A DNA stretch of 13,023 bases from Physocladia obscura. Lineage: Eukaryota; Chytridiomycota; Chytridiomycetes; Chytridiales; Chytriomycetaceae. The notes beneath the pieces are model-generated. The model was not told the DNA's origin. It ran no database searches and was given only the letters and a program-made list of their open reading frames with translations. The position numbers were made by a program, and so were the translations under genes. Positions within the stretch are counted from its first letter, which is position 1; each line of letters opens with the position of its first letter. The stretch covers positions 1-13,023 of the forward strand of contig JADGJH010000938.1 in assembly GCA_027596945.1 (NCBI GenBank), given 5' to 3'. Below are positions 1-9,800 of this stretch, piece by piece.

Positions 1-24
1 TTTTTTGTAAATTATAAGGCCAAA

Positions 25-3000
25 ATGAACGTCGAGCTCTTTGATGAGCCAGTTGATCAAATCACACCCCTAGCTAAACGTGCAAAACTTTCGCATGCGT
101 TGCTATACGGACGTGCAGATTCATGGTTTGACGCCAGCAACAATAATAACAACACGCCGGATATCAACGGCTTTGGTCTTCCGCTTGCAACCTTCAACAC
201 AGTCGCAACAACCTCGAGTACCATCAATCCTGCACAAATAGATAGTCGGAGACCCCGAATTGAGCTTTTCACACACATCTTTGTACCTGCATTTCAATCG
301 ATTATTTCCTTGGTTTTGATTGTACGTGTGCCAGTGATTTTGGCGAGTGTCGGTCTTCTTCAAACTATTTTGATTGCTCTTTGCGCAACTTTACTGACGC
401 TCTTAACGGCAGTGTCTATCGCAATCGTCGGGTCAGGTATGATAAGGATAATTGATTATCAGAAAAATTAAATTAAAATTTTTTTTCCGTAGGTTCTTGG
501 ATTCGGACAAACCCAGACGACCCGGAAGGACACAGGCCAAAGCCAAAATATGCTGGAGTTTATTTCCTCATTTCTAAATCACTGGGCAAAGTTGTTGGCG
601 GTGGAATGTCCATTTTGTTTTATACAGGAATAGTGGTTGGCGCCGCACTCCCTGCTAATACCATTGCAAATTTTACAATTACACTTGATAATTCTCGATC
701 CGTATTTTCGTTTTCCTCTGATGACAACGTCCGTCGGCTTTTGGGAACCATTTTTCTTGTTATCTGCTCGTTCCTACACCCATTTTCAAGAATATCAACA
801 TCAAGTCGTCACGTAATATCAATTCCTTCTATAATTACGTTCGTTTTTTCTGCTTTCGGCATACTGGCCATTATATCTGGGATCTTCCAAGCTATATCTC
901 AAAACTCTTCGTTTCAAGTCCATAACAATTTTGTGAACAACTGGGGTTCCACATCAGCATCAGCATCATTTTTCTCCGAATTTGGCATTTTTTTTCCGCT
1001 TGTCACAGGTGTTTTGGCTGGATCCAGCAGGGCAAATGAACTTAATAATCCTCGGCGTGATATTCCTCGGTTCACTATTGCGGCGCAAATTACAACTTCA
1101 ATCATATATTTTCTTGTTATTATCATCCTTAGTGTTGCATTTGACCGGGATTCTTTGGCTATAAATCAACTAAATTATTTTGATTCCAGTGCAATGAATG
1201 GTACAAGCAACGCGGCAATGCAGTCAAATTATTTAATGGTTGCTGTGGCTTGGCCAAGCAAGTGGATTGCCGTGGCTGGAGCATTTGGTATTGCGTTTGG
1301 GGCAGGAATTCAAGGATTTACAAGTGCTGTTAAGCTACTGAAAGCTATTGCCAAAGATGACTTATTGCCGATTTTGTGTGTATTCAAAAACTCAGAGAGT
1401 GATAACCGGCTTTCTTTATTGCTCAAAAACTGGGAAGCTCGGGTTTTAGGATTTGTTTTGGCGGAGATTGCACTGCTCGCCGGAAATACTGATACGATTT
1501 CTCAGTTTGTTACTATAACGTTTCTGGTATTTATTTATTTTGATGTTCCCGCAGGGAGACCAAACGCTTTTTATATATATTATATTTTAATTAATTTTAA
1601 TTTTTTTTCAATCATTTGCGTTTTTTCTTCCTTAGATATGTTATTTTTTTCTCAACGCATCTGCAGCTGTGTTAAGATATATCAAGTCTCCAAACTGGAA
1701 TCCAATGTGGAAATTTCACTGGAGCATTCCTGGTGCAGCATCTCTCCTGTCGCTAATTTTTGCGTTCCTTATTTCACTTCCACTGACTTTGGTGATCTTG
1801 TTTGTTCTTGGTGGGATCATTAAATTGGCAGCGTACTACGACGCGCGTCAACAATATGGAGCGTATGGTGCTGGTACTGCTTCTGGAATCCTTCTTCAAA
1901 TGGCAAAACGAAATCTTTGGGAAGTTGAAATCAAAGATGGAGAACATATGAAGGGCAGTGAGTGGAAGCCTCATATCATGCTTTTTGTGAAAGGTAATGA
2001 CGCGGAAATTGACGACAAAGTAAACCAAAACGACGATTTGGAGTGGAAGATGGAAAAGGGGAACGGGATTGAATTTCTTGCACAGTTGAAACGAGCTGGT
2101 GGACTTGCGATAATATGTACACTATTGCTGGGTGATATCGAGAATCTACCGCCTACCTTCAACAAAATGGACACTATTAGAACGGTTGGTTTTTTTATAC
2201 ATTAAAATAAAATTTTTTTAAAACTTTTTTACAATATTCAGTCTCTCCTTCAGGAAGTTCGAAAATATAATTTAATGGCATTTCCCCAAGTTCTTCTTTC
2301 TTCTACGATAAATTCAGGTATACTTGCGTCACTGCAATCTACAGGAATTGGACCGCTCCGTCCCAACACAGCAATGCTTGGCTGGCCGACAGCAATGACT
2401 GCATCATTTACTCATCTGATGCGTGGTATTATTCTTCTTGATAAAGCTGTTCTTCTCGTGAAAGGATTGAACGATCTGCCGATCTCAAATAAAGCGAGCG
2501 AAAAACCAGTTGACTTGTTTTGGATGCTTGCTGATGGAGGTATCATGATGCTGATCACGCAAATAATAATGAAGCATCCAAGTTGGCGCAAAAGTAGATT
2601 GCGTATTTTTGTTATTGCGCACGAAAGCGACGCAGAAAGTCATGAACGTATGAAAATCAATTTGCACGCCACGTTAAAAGGACTTCGGATCAAGTTTGAT
2701 GTTGCTGATGTGCTGGTTATTGATGGAAAACTATTAAATGAACCTCCAGGTTCCGATTCCAAAGATTTGGGCAGAGAAGAAAGTTTCTTCAGTATGTGGG
2801 AGCCAACAGATATCCGTGTTACTGACACTCTCACTGTTGCTACTTCCGACGTCCGGGGCAATCGCAGTAGTAAATTTGGCACTGAAACTTTTGATCTTCG
2901 TGCTGCAAGACGGCACAGCACAGTTGATTCAATTCTTGAAGAGGAAAGTGTGGATTCAGATTTTGAAGAGCGTAATTCGCAGCATACAGATTTGCGGGAA

Positions 3001-3237
3001 ATCGACGCTATTTGCGAAGCTCGTGTGCAATTGGCATTTCGAGTCAATAGTTTGATGAAAGTAACATCAGGGGATTCCAGACTTATAATTTGTAACCTGC
3101 CGTCGCCAGGGCATCATTCAACACACGAAACTTATGACTGGAATTATGTGGAGTACTTGCAGGTGTTGACACAGGGGATCAATCACATAATGTTTGTGAG
3201 AGGCACAAATTCAGGAGTTGTAACAGAGTATTATTAG
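25..3237 (+). CDS. SLC12-family cation-chloride cotransporter, four exons
   Basis: This is an electroneutral cation-chloride cotransporter of the SLC12 family (KCC/NKCC group; the yeast relative is vacuolar Vhc1), moving Cl- together with K+ and/or Na+. Modelled exons are 25-436, 493-1526, 1636-2184 and 2242-3237, giving about 996 residues, normal for the family. Phases close across all three introns. Visible landmarks are the first membrane helix at about residues 80-112, the family signature FFPLVTGVLAG near residue 304, then IAKDDLLP, the join restoring FLICYFFLNASA at the third exon, and a long cytosolic C-terminal domain with GPLRPNTAMLGWP, LADGG and a terminal NYVEYLQVLTQG...VRG block. 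The start at 25 is the first ATG, but the window opens with a T-rich stretch ending in AG that could be an acceptor, so an upstream exon is possible. Which ions it carries, and in which membrane, cannot be read from the sequence. Confidence 0.9.
2185..2253 (+). other. Intron with two in-phase acceptors 12 bases apart
   Basis: This is the third intron of the cotransporter gene. The donor GTTGGT at 2185 is weak, but it is the phase-0 choice that keeps the conserved protein in frame. Two acceptors fit, ending at 2241 (ATTCAG) or 2253 (CTTCAG). Both leave phase 0 and differ only by the residues SLLQ before EVRKYN in the cytosolic domain. The main CDS entry uses the first. Confidence 0.6.
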
Positions 3238-3296
3238 TATCATTATATTCTGAAAGAGATTTAGTATACCAAAGTACATGTTGATATTTCCAGAAG

Positions 3297-3307
3297 AATA
3301 AAATAAA
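3297..3307 (+). terminator. Poly(A) signal of the cotransporter gene
   Basis: Two overlapping AATAAA hexamers lie 60-70 bases after the stop codon at 3237, a normal distance for a 3' end signal. Confidence 0.6.
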
Positions 3308-3417
3308 AGGACATTAGTTGCTTTCTCAATACTGACGAGTGGGACATTCAGACATCATTTGTTCTAAGGTTGCAGTTGGCCTACTCACGCTGGTTATTCT
3401 TCTTTATTTGACATTCC

Positions 3418-3663
3418 ATGCTTACCAGCATTAGGTTGCATAATGTGGCACAAAAAATCAGGGAGAATGTACTGAGGTAAACGATGTCGAATCTTTCAAA
3501 GTAACCTTTATCTAACAGGGGAAAATTCAGCTCTCTGGCCATTCCATGGAAATCAACGTCTAAGGTTAAAGACGCAAAAATCAAAAAAAGTATTGGCTTC
3601 AAAATTGAAGAATATGAGCTTGCATACGACAAATATTCTGATGTTTTTCAGAAAACTCTTTAA
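3418..3663 (+). CDS. Possible 67-residue protein, two exons, not recognised
   Basis: This is a weakly supported small gene. An ATG at 3418 opens a frame ending at 3476, where CTGAG is followed by the donor-like GTAAAC. Splicing to the acceptor AACAG at 3518 restores phase and continues to a TAA at 3661-3663. The 67-residue product has a basic N-terminus without acidic residues in its first 14 positions, like a mitochondrial presequence, and a charged C-terminal helix-like end (KIEEYELAYDKYSDVF). I do not recognise a family. The intron would be only 42 bases, shorter than the others here, and its CTAAC branch-like motif sits too close to the AG. The stop lies 17 bases from the convergent rhodanese stop. 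An opposite-strand frame over 3381-3638 is also open but has no ATG at its start. Either reading could be chance. Confidence 0.33.
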
Positions 3664-3680
3664 TTATTCTTTTTTCCCTA

Positions 3681-4422
3681 TCAAAGTTCGCTTTTTCCGA
3701 CTTGCAAGTTTGCAATCAAACCAATATGAGCAGACTTCCACGCACTCAAGCCACCAGCAAGGTATTTTACATTCTTGTAACCCATTTGCTTTAAATCATT
3801 TGCAGCAAGAAGCGAACGGTTGCCATTGCTACAGTAGAGAAGAATTTCGTCTGAAGTGGATGCAAGTTGTTCCTGCAGTAGATATATATACGGAGTCAAT
3901 TTTGCGTTGCATAAGATAATGAGTGGGTGTTATGGTGATTTGAGTTGGTCGAACAACGCATAGAAATAAACCCAACATACAATAGATTTTTCAAGAGTGC
4001 CTCTGCCTGTGTATTCGGAACGAGGAATTCTGTCCTCGTTCCATTCGTAAGGTTCTCTGCAGAAGAAAAGGTTTTATAAACTTCTGGGTTATAGTAAAAT
4101 GGTAATTTGGGTAGTTAACCTGACATCAAAGATACGCAGACTTTCAGCGTTTGATCCGCGGATGATTGCGTTGACCTCTGAGACAGAGAGCGATGGCACC
4201 GTCGGCTTTACGCGCGCGAGAAGGTCTGTATAGAGCGACCGGGCGGCCTTTGAAATTTGTGGTGAGTTCGAGAAAGTGTCGAATGCGAGTAGTTAAAAGA
4301 TTCGCAATAGTAAGATATAAAACATGTCAATATTATCTTAGACAGCCAAAAAATATATAACAAATCCACAAACTTACCGTCGCTGCTGCAAATCCACGCT
4401 TTGCCAGAATCAAACTGATCAT
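3681..4422 (-). CDS. Single-domain rhodanese (sulfurtransferase), probably mitochondrial, four exons
   Basis: Rhodanese domains carry sulfur as a persulfide on an active-site cysteine. Exons in reading order are 4422-4378, 4247-4120, 4056-3981 and 3872-3681, giving 146 residues. Phases close exactly and the donors are GTAAGT, GTTAAC and GTATGT. The first exon encodes only 15 residues (MISLILAKRGFAAAT), a basic, Ala-rich, acid-free stretch typical of a mitochondrial targeting peptide. The domain follows: IFDVREPYEW at about residues 54-63, RGTLEKSI at 76-83, the catalytic loop CSNGNRS with Cys97, and the closing GGLSAW motif. The active-site cysteine and the loop arginine are both present, so it should be catalytically competent. 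The protein is a single domain with nothing else attached; its in vivo substrate is unknown. It is divergent from the DRG1 gene, with 104 bases between start codons. Mitochondrial location is inferred. Confidence 0.88.
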
Positions 4423-4526
4423 TTCTTCCTTTTTGCTTCTGTTTCCACAACCAAAAAACGAAGCAACAATTACAAACCGACAATACATCCAACAAAGCAA
4501 CCGTTACATAGCATAGCCAATCAAAA
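4423..4526. promoter_or_regulatory. Shared 5' region between rhodanese and DRG1 genes
   Basis: Only 104 bases separate the two divergent start codons, so both 5' leaders and promoters must lie here or overlap the neighbouring first exons. I see no clear TATA box. A bidirectional promoter is inferred from spacing alone. Confidence 0.55.
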
Positions 4527-5935
4527 ATGGGGATTCTTGAAAAGATTGCGGACATTGAGCTTGAAATGGCCCGCGTAAGTAGTTCTGCTCTCCATCGGTC
4601 CACACCAACTGATCGTACTCATTGTAGACGCAAAAAAACAAAGCCACTGAATACCATTTGGGTCTTCTGAAAGCCAAACTCGCCAAATATCGCACAATGT
4701 TGCTGGAGCCGACCACAAAAGCCGGCCCGAAGGGCCCTGGCTTTGACGTTGTACGGAGCGGTGATGCGCGTGTTGCTTTGATTGGCTTTCCGTCAGTAGG
4801 AAAAAGTACTTTTTTGAGTAAAGTCACGGGCACGAAGAGTGAAGTTGCCAGTTATGAATTCACAACTTTGACGGTAAGTTCTACCTCACAAAATCATATA
4901 CACATACCAATAAAATAAATTACAAAAAGTGTATCCCCGGTAAAATCCACTATAACGGCGCCGCAATCCAGCTCCTCGATCTTCCCGGAATCATCGAAGG
5001 CGCCTCTCAAGGCAAAGGCCGCGGTCGCCAAGTTATTGCCGTTGCGAAAACAGCTGATTTAATCCTGATGATGCTTGACGCCACAAAAGGGCCGCGCCAG
5101 AGAGAGCTGCTGGAAATTGAACTTGAGGCTGTCGGAATCAGAGTCAATCGATCCAAACCGAATATTTACTTCAAAGTCAAGAAGGGCGGCGGAATTAGTT
5201 TTAATGCGACTTGTAAATTGACGTTTTTGAATGAAAAGCTTGTGCAGCAAGTAAGTGAACAAGGATGTGAGAGAAAGAGAGAGAGAAAACGACTAAATCA
5301 GAAAAAATTGTTCATGGCAAATATTTTTTTTTTGTTGAACAGATATTACAAACATACAAAATCCATAACGCCGAAGTGTTAATCCGCGAAGACCACACAG
5401 TCGACGATTTTATCGACGTCGTTCTCGGAAACCGCAAATACATCCGCTGCGTATACTGCTACAACAAAATCGATCAAATCTCGCTCGAACAAGTTGACGA
5501 GCTGTCACGCGAGCCATACACTGTCGCCATCTCGTGCGAGTCTGATCTCAATATGGATTACATTATTGAGTTCCTGTGGAAGAATTTGGACTTAATTCGC
5601 GTTTATACGAAGCGGCGCGGCGAGTATCCGGACTTTGAGGGTGGATTAATTGTTAAAAGCGGGTGTACTGTGTTGGAGGTTTGCAGGAATATTCATAAGA
5701 CACTTGTGGATGACTTTAATTATGCTTTGTTGTGGGGAACGAGTACTAAACATAGTCCTCAGAGAGTTGGGTTAAGTCATGTTGTTGAGTAAGTCTTTTT
5801 TTTTTACTCTAATTTGTTTTTGTTTTATTATTGTTGGCATTATTTTTGGTTTATTAATTTGCTGATTTTTATTTTCTGTTCTTTTTCCTTCCAACTAGTG
5901 ACGAAGATGTAATTCAGATTGTGAAAAAGCGTTGA
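4527..5935 (+). CDS. RBG1: DRG1/Rbg1 developmentally regulated GTP-binding protein, five exons
   Basis: DRG1 (yeast Rbg1) is a cytosolic Obg-related GTPase that acts with its partner DFRP1/Tma46 on translating, stalled ribosomes. Exons are 4527-4574, 4628-4873, 4930-5250, 5343-5788 and 5899-5935, giving 365 residues against about 367 in human. Every phase closes. The N-terminal helical part reads ILEKIADIE, then [21 protein letters not shown]1 is GFPSVGKST at residues 69-77, G3 is DLPG at 115-118, GKGRGRQV follows, G4 is NKID at 246-249, and G5 is SCES near 269. A TGS domain fills residues about 290-360, and the family ending [10 protein letters not shown] is intact. The first exon has only 16 codons and the last only 37 bases. 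Four donors are GTAAGT, the strongest splice consensus in the window. There is no sign of decay. Confidence 0.97.
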
Positions 5936-5972
5936 ACATAGTGTGTTGAACAAAAGAAAAAAAAATGAAACA

Positions 5973-5978
5973 AATAAA
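5973..5978 (+). terminator. Poly(A) signal of DRG1
   Basis: AATAAA lies 38 bases after the DRG1 stop codon, just before the 3' end signal of the convergent neighbour. Confidence 0.55.
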
Positions 5979-5999
5979 TAGTAAAAATATTATTAGACT

Positions 6000-6005
6000 T
6001 TTATT
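6000..6005 (-). terminator. Poly(A) signal of the convergent membrane-protein gene
   Basis: TTTATT on the + strand (AATAAA on the - strand) lies 72 bases beyond the stop codon at 6078. It is 21 bases from the DRG1 signal on the other strand, so the two transcripts probably overlap at their 3' ends. Confidence 0.5.
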
Positions 6006-6077
6006 TTTTGTATCCTTCTTTTGTTTCCTGCATTCCACACAATTCCATCCATTCAAAAATTCAATTGATTTTGAGTA

Positions 6078-6767
6078 TCACTGTTCATCGTCGGGGAAGT
6101 ACCTGTTCCAGCTCTCTTGGACATTATTGGCAGTTGCGCGAAGTAGTTTCTTTATAAAATTGAAGGTTTGGCTGTGCTGCTGCTGATTTTTTTTCGAATT
6201 CTTGGAGTTTGAGTTGCTGTTGGAGTTGCTGTGTTGGTTGTTGTTGTGTTGGTTTGAGTTTGAGTTTTTATGTTCGCGTTTGTTTTGGTTTTTGGAATGC
6301 TGTTGTTCGCGTTTGCTGCTGCTAATCTCTACGAGTGCGGCGATGCGGGTGTCGAGGGCGTCGAGTTGCGCGTGAACATTTGCAGACACAGCGATGGCAG
6401 CGGCCGCGTTGAGCTGTAGCTGTGCCACCGACGCCGTCAGTTTGTCGACGATCGCCGCGAGTTGTTGCGCCTCCTGAAGCGCGATACTTGAACCCGAACT
6501 TGCGAATTTCGGTATCGAGTTGCTGCTGCCGTTTACACTGTTGCTGTTTACGCTGCTTTGCTTTGCTGCCATAACAAATGCCACCACCGAAATAACTACC
6601 GCAAGGATCGCAAGAACGCTGTTGATTTCAACTGCTGGCTGCAATTCCTTGTACATTTCGCAAACCTTCTGCCATACCCTCTTGATGAACGCAACGCTTT
6701 TCTCGCCCTGCCCCACATTCGTCGTCGCCTTCTTTTTCGCTGGTTCGTTGTTGGTTTGCGTTGCCAT
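6078..6767 (-). CDS. Unrecognised single-pass membrane protein with Asn/Ser/Gln-rich tail
   Basis: An intact 229-residue frame from the ATG at 6767, matching no family I know. Parts in order: a Lys/Thr-rich start (residues 1-25), an amphipathic stretch FIKRVWQKVCEMYKEL (27-42), one strong hydrophobic segment SVLAILAVVISVVAFVMAA (50-68) with no charge, a Ser/Asn linker, an Ala/Leu/Gln heptad-like region (about 90-140) that may form a coiled coil, a stretch very rich in Asn, Ser, Gln, His and Lys (about 145-200), and a short C-terminal block, FNFIKKLLRA...WNRYFPDDEQ. There is no cleavable signal peptide at the N-terminus, so a membrane anchor with a long polar tail is the likeliest layout. No intron is needed. 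It follows VAC14 on the same strand after 130 bases and converges on DRG1. The protein is plausible because structured ends flank the low-complexity part, but its function is unknown. Confidence 0.7.
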   Translation of the reverse strand: MATQTNNEPAKKKATTNVGQGEKSVAFIKRVWQKVCEMYKELQPAVEINSVLAILAVVISVVAFVMAAKQSSVNSNSVNGSSNSIPKFASSGSSIALQEAQQLAAIVDKLTASVAQLQLNAAAAIAVSANVHAQLDALDTRIAALVEISSSKREQQHSKNQNKREHKNSNSNQHNNNQHSNSNSNSNSKNSKKNQQQHSQTFNFIKKLLRATANNVQESWNRYFPDDEQ

Positions 6768-6811
6768 GTATTTGGAATTCAAAGACAAAAATCAAAACAT
6801 GCATCTACGTG

Positions 6812-6892
6812 TATACACACGCATACACGCGCATGTATAGATGTACACACACACACAAACAAAACAAAAAACCAATAATACACACACGGAGT
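6812..6892. repeat. CA-rich simple sequence between two genes
   Basis: Imperfect CA/TACA dinucleotide repeats, including ACACACACACACA at 6845-6857, in the space between the VAC14 stop and the start of the membrane-protein gene. As this is the only upstream region of that gene, it probably overlaps its promoter or 5' leader. Confidence 0.7.
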
Positions 6893-6897
6893 GGCAT

Positions 6898-9800
6898 TTA
6901 CTTTCTTTGTCCCCACGCCGTTGTAGTTTTTTTGACTTCTGATTTAGTATGCCCAGATAGCACTCCGTTGCTTCCTATTGGACTGCCTGCATTTGACGCG
7001 TTTTTTCTTGCACCACCACCAGCATCACCTCCTCCTAAGGCGCTACCTTCGATTCCACCTCCAGTATCAACAGTATTGCCACCAATGCCTACTCCTCCTC
7101 CCAAAGTATCAGTCGCACCAGCATTGCTTTTACTTGTACTGTCCTGTCGTTCGGTTGCAGGCACAACTTCATAGCTAGGAACTTCCAAACTAAATGATGA
7201 TACATTGATAGATCCGTTGCTACTCTGCTGCGAATCTTGCTGCTGTGGTCGGATTTTTCCAGGAAGTGAAGTTGGAGAACTCACCAACACACTGTTGCCA
7301 CTCACTAATAAAGTGCTGCCGCTGTTAGCATTTTGAACAATTGCAACCTCCGAAACATTAGCATTGGCAGTGACATTGGAAGCAACGGCAGAAATAACAT
7401 TGCTGGGAGTCGCCGCAGCAGTAGCAATAACAGCAGTAGTTGAAGCAGCAGTAGAAGTTGTAGCAGCTGAAACACCGCTATTCACACTCGAAGTCATAGT
7501 AGTTTGCGATGACGATAATGCTAGAGATCCTATCCCAGGTATCGATGGCTGCCGCGTTGGTCGTAACAAACTTCCTCCTCCACTGCTTGTATTTCCAGTA
7601 AAATTTGATCGTCGTCGAAGACCAGTCGCACTCGATGTTGTTCTTTTCACAGACGAACTATTATTGGCACTGGTGCTGCCACCAACGCGTCGACTACGTT
7701 CATGTCTGCTCTGCACATTTCTGAAATGCAGGAGAAGATCGTTCCATTTGAGTGATATTCCTTCTCTGCTGAAGTTGCTGCTTCGGCTGTATTGAAGAAA
7801 TTTTGAATTTCCAGTTTATGGATATATGTTGAGATTAACTTACACTTTCACACTTGGGCCTCCTATAGTTCCACTCACACTAAGTACACCACTACTAGTA
7901 CTGCCACTGCTTCCACCAGGCCCGAGAGGTCCAGAGTTTCCATAAAGCATAACCATACTACCTACACTATTCAACCGATTCCGCAACGTCGCAAATGCAC
8001 TGCTTTGCGGTAGCAACATAAGAACACCGAATAAGCATTTGAATAAGTACGGATGTGTTTGTGGCTCGAGCAGCTGAAGGCGCAAGTATGTAAATACCGG
8101 AGATTCAATCAGTTGTACCAACTTGTCGACTTGGATTAAAAAAGAAACACTTATTTCAAGATCTGTGAATGAAAGGAGAAGCTGAGATGCATGCTCGTAT
8201 GCTTGGGAAAGGAGGCAAAGGCAGAGTGTTGAAACGGGATTGTGGCACCAGCTGCGATAAAGAGCAGCAAACAACAATAGACCATCCTTTATTATTTACT
8301 TTGATTAATTTTACAATTTTTTATGAAAAAAAGGTTAATATTAAAATACACTTATTCACCCGAGATTCAAGGTTTTTGAGTCTGCGCCGCATATCTGAAA
8401 GCTCAGGAGCAGTAACTAAGATTAAATTCAAGTGCTGCACCATTGTGCTTGCAAATTCAAGATCCTGTTATTTTGAGTTTTTGAGTTTTCCTGCGTTAGC
8501 AAGTTTTGAAAAAGAGAACGAGACAGAACCTCTTCTTTTTCCAAAATTTCAGCAAATGAACGAAACATTTTTTCAGGATTTAAGGTGAGACACAAATGCC
8601 TGATAATTAATGATCCACGGGCCTCCACCAGCCTCTTATCCACAGAAAAAAGTTCCAACAAGTTGGACAAAAACCGCACAAAGTAATCTTCATCAGACGA
8701 CACGGCGATCTGCGCAAGTAACTGTAAATCGCGTTTTACCACTTCTTCAGATGTATCTGACAACAAACTCAAGAGTGAATTGAACATGATATCTTCAGAA
8801 TCCATCACCTGCAGTGAATAAATAATCATAAAATCAAAAAAAAATATATTTAGAGAGAGGAAAAAAAAACGAAATTATTCACCTTTTTTGGTGCTTTTCT
8901 GTGTAACATTATCAGCCATTCCATACAAGCAATTCTCGTTTGTTCACTGCTCCCATCCCCAAATTGCCGTACAAGCCCTCTCACAGCCACGCGCACATCA
9001 AATGCTTCGATAGAACTGCTGGTTAAGCCACTGCTAATATTACTTCCGTCCTTAATGCTACCGCTATCACCTCCAAAATCTGCATAGTCCAATACAAGTC
9101 GAAATAGTCCTACATTTGTCTCGCTGGCAAGGTTTCTGATTGGTGTCACTGAGTGAGCCAAGTTGGGTAGAATTGCGACAGCAAGGTCAGGTGCAAATGG
9201 AACCATGACTTGAGCATGGACAGTCGCGATGAATTCATGGACCCATCGCAGTGCTGTTGCCTGCGTTTCTTCATCTGTATAAACAGAAGAGGCGACAGAT
9301 GAGGATGCCGAATATGACGGGGCTGCTGCACCGGCAGTAGATGATGAGCTGGTGGGAGGTTTTGTTGGGGTCAAGTATGGAACTAGGATTGAGATTATTC
9401 TACCAATGTCGAGCACGACGGTCGTGCTGACAGGCTTCGATTTGCTGTCAGCTGAGAATGTGCTGGAAAGCGAAACAGAGCTTGGGTTCTTTTTCAGTGA
9501 GTGGTCATCGTTCTGAACGGCCGTAGCAGCTGGTGATGTTGGACGTAAGCTTTGCGGTCTTTCTCCAACGCTATACGCTCGAACTCGTTGAATTTGCTGG
9601 GCTTGCAACTTTTCAGGTGAAAGGGACAGATCTGCAGATATTCGACGACTAGCTCCCGTATTGTCACGTTTTCCAATTACATTAAACACTCCGTGTTCTT
9701 TTTGCGCTCTGATGCAATCATGGATTTCCTTCAAAAATTCACCGAGCACATTCGACGCTGCAGTTCGAATATCCAGATTATTATCTGACAGATATATTAG

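Noticed and set aside
3381..3638. - strand open frame with a hydrophobic segment, downstream of the rhodanese gene
   Set aside because: It has no ATG at its start and would need a weak splice from the rhodanese last exon, which already ends normally after its domain. I prefer the + strand model there, itself at low confidence.
6812..6892. Possible repeat array such as CRISPR
   Set aside because: The repeat unit is a simple CA dinucleotide without spacers, in a eukaryotic genome.
6520..7174. Several + strand open frames of about 106-137 codons
   Set aside because: They are shadows of the membrane-protein gene, the CA-rich spacer and the VAC14 tail. They have His/Thr-rich repetitive content and no domain.
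7364..7795. 143-codon + strand open frame
   Set aside because: It lies antisense to the Ser/Ala-rich VAC14 tail. Repetitive GCA/ACT codons leave the reverse strand open by chance.
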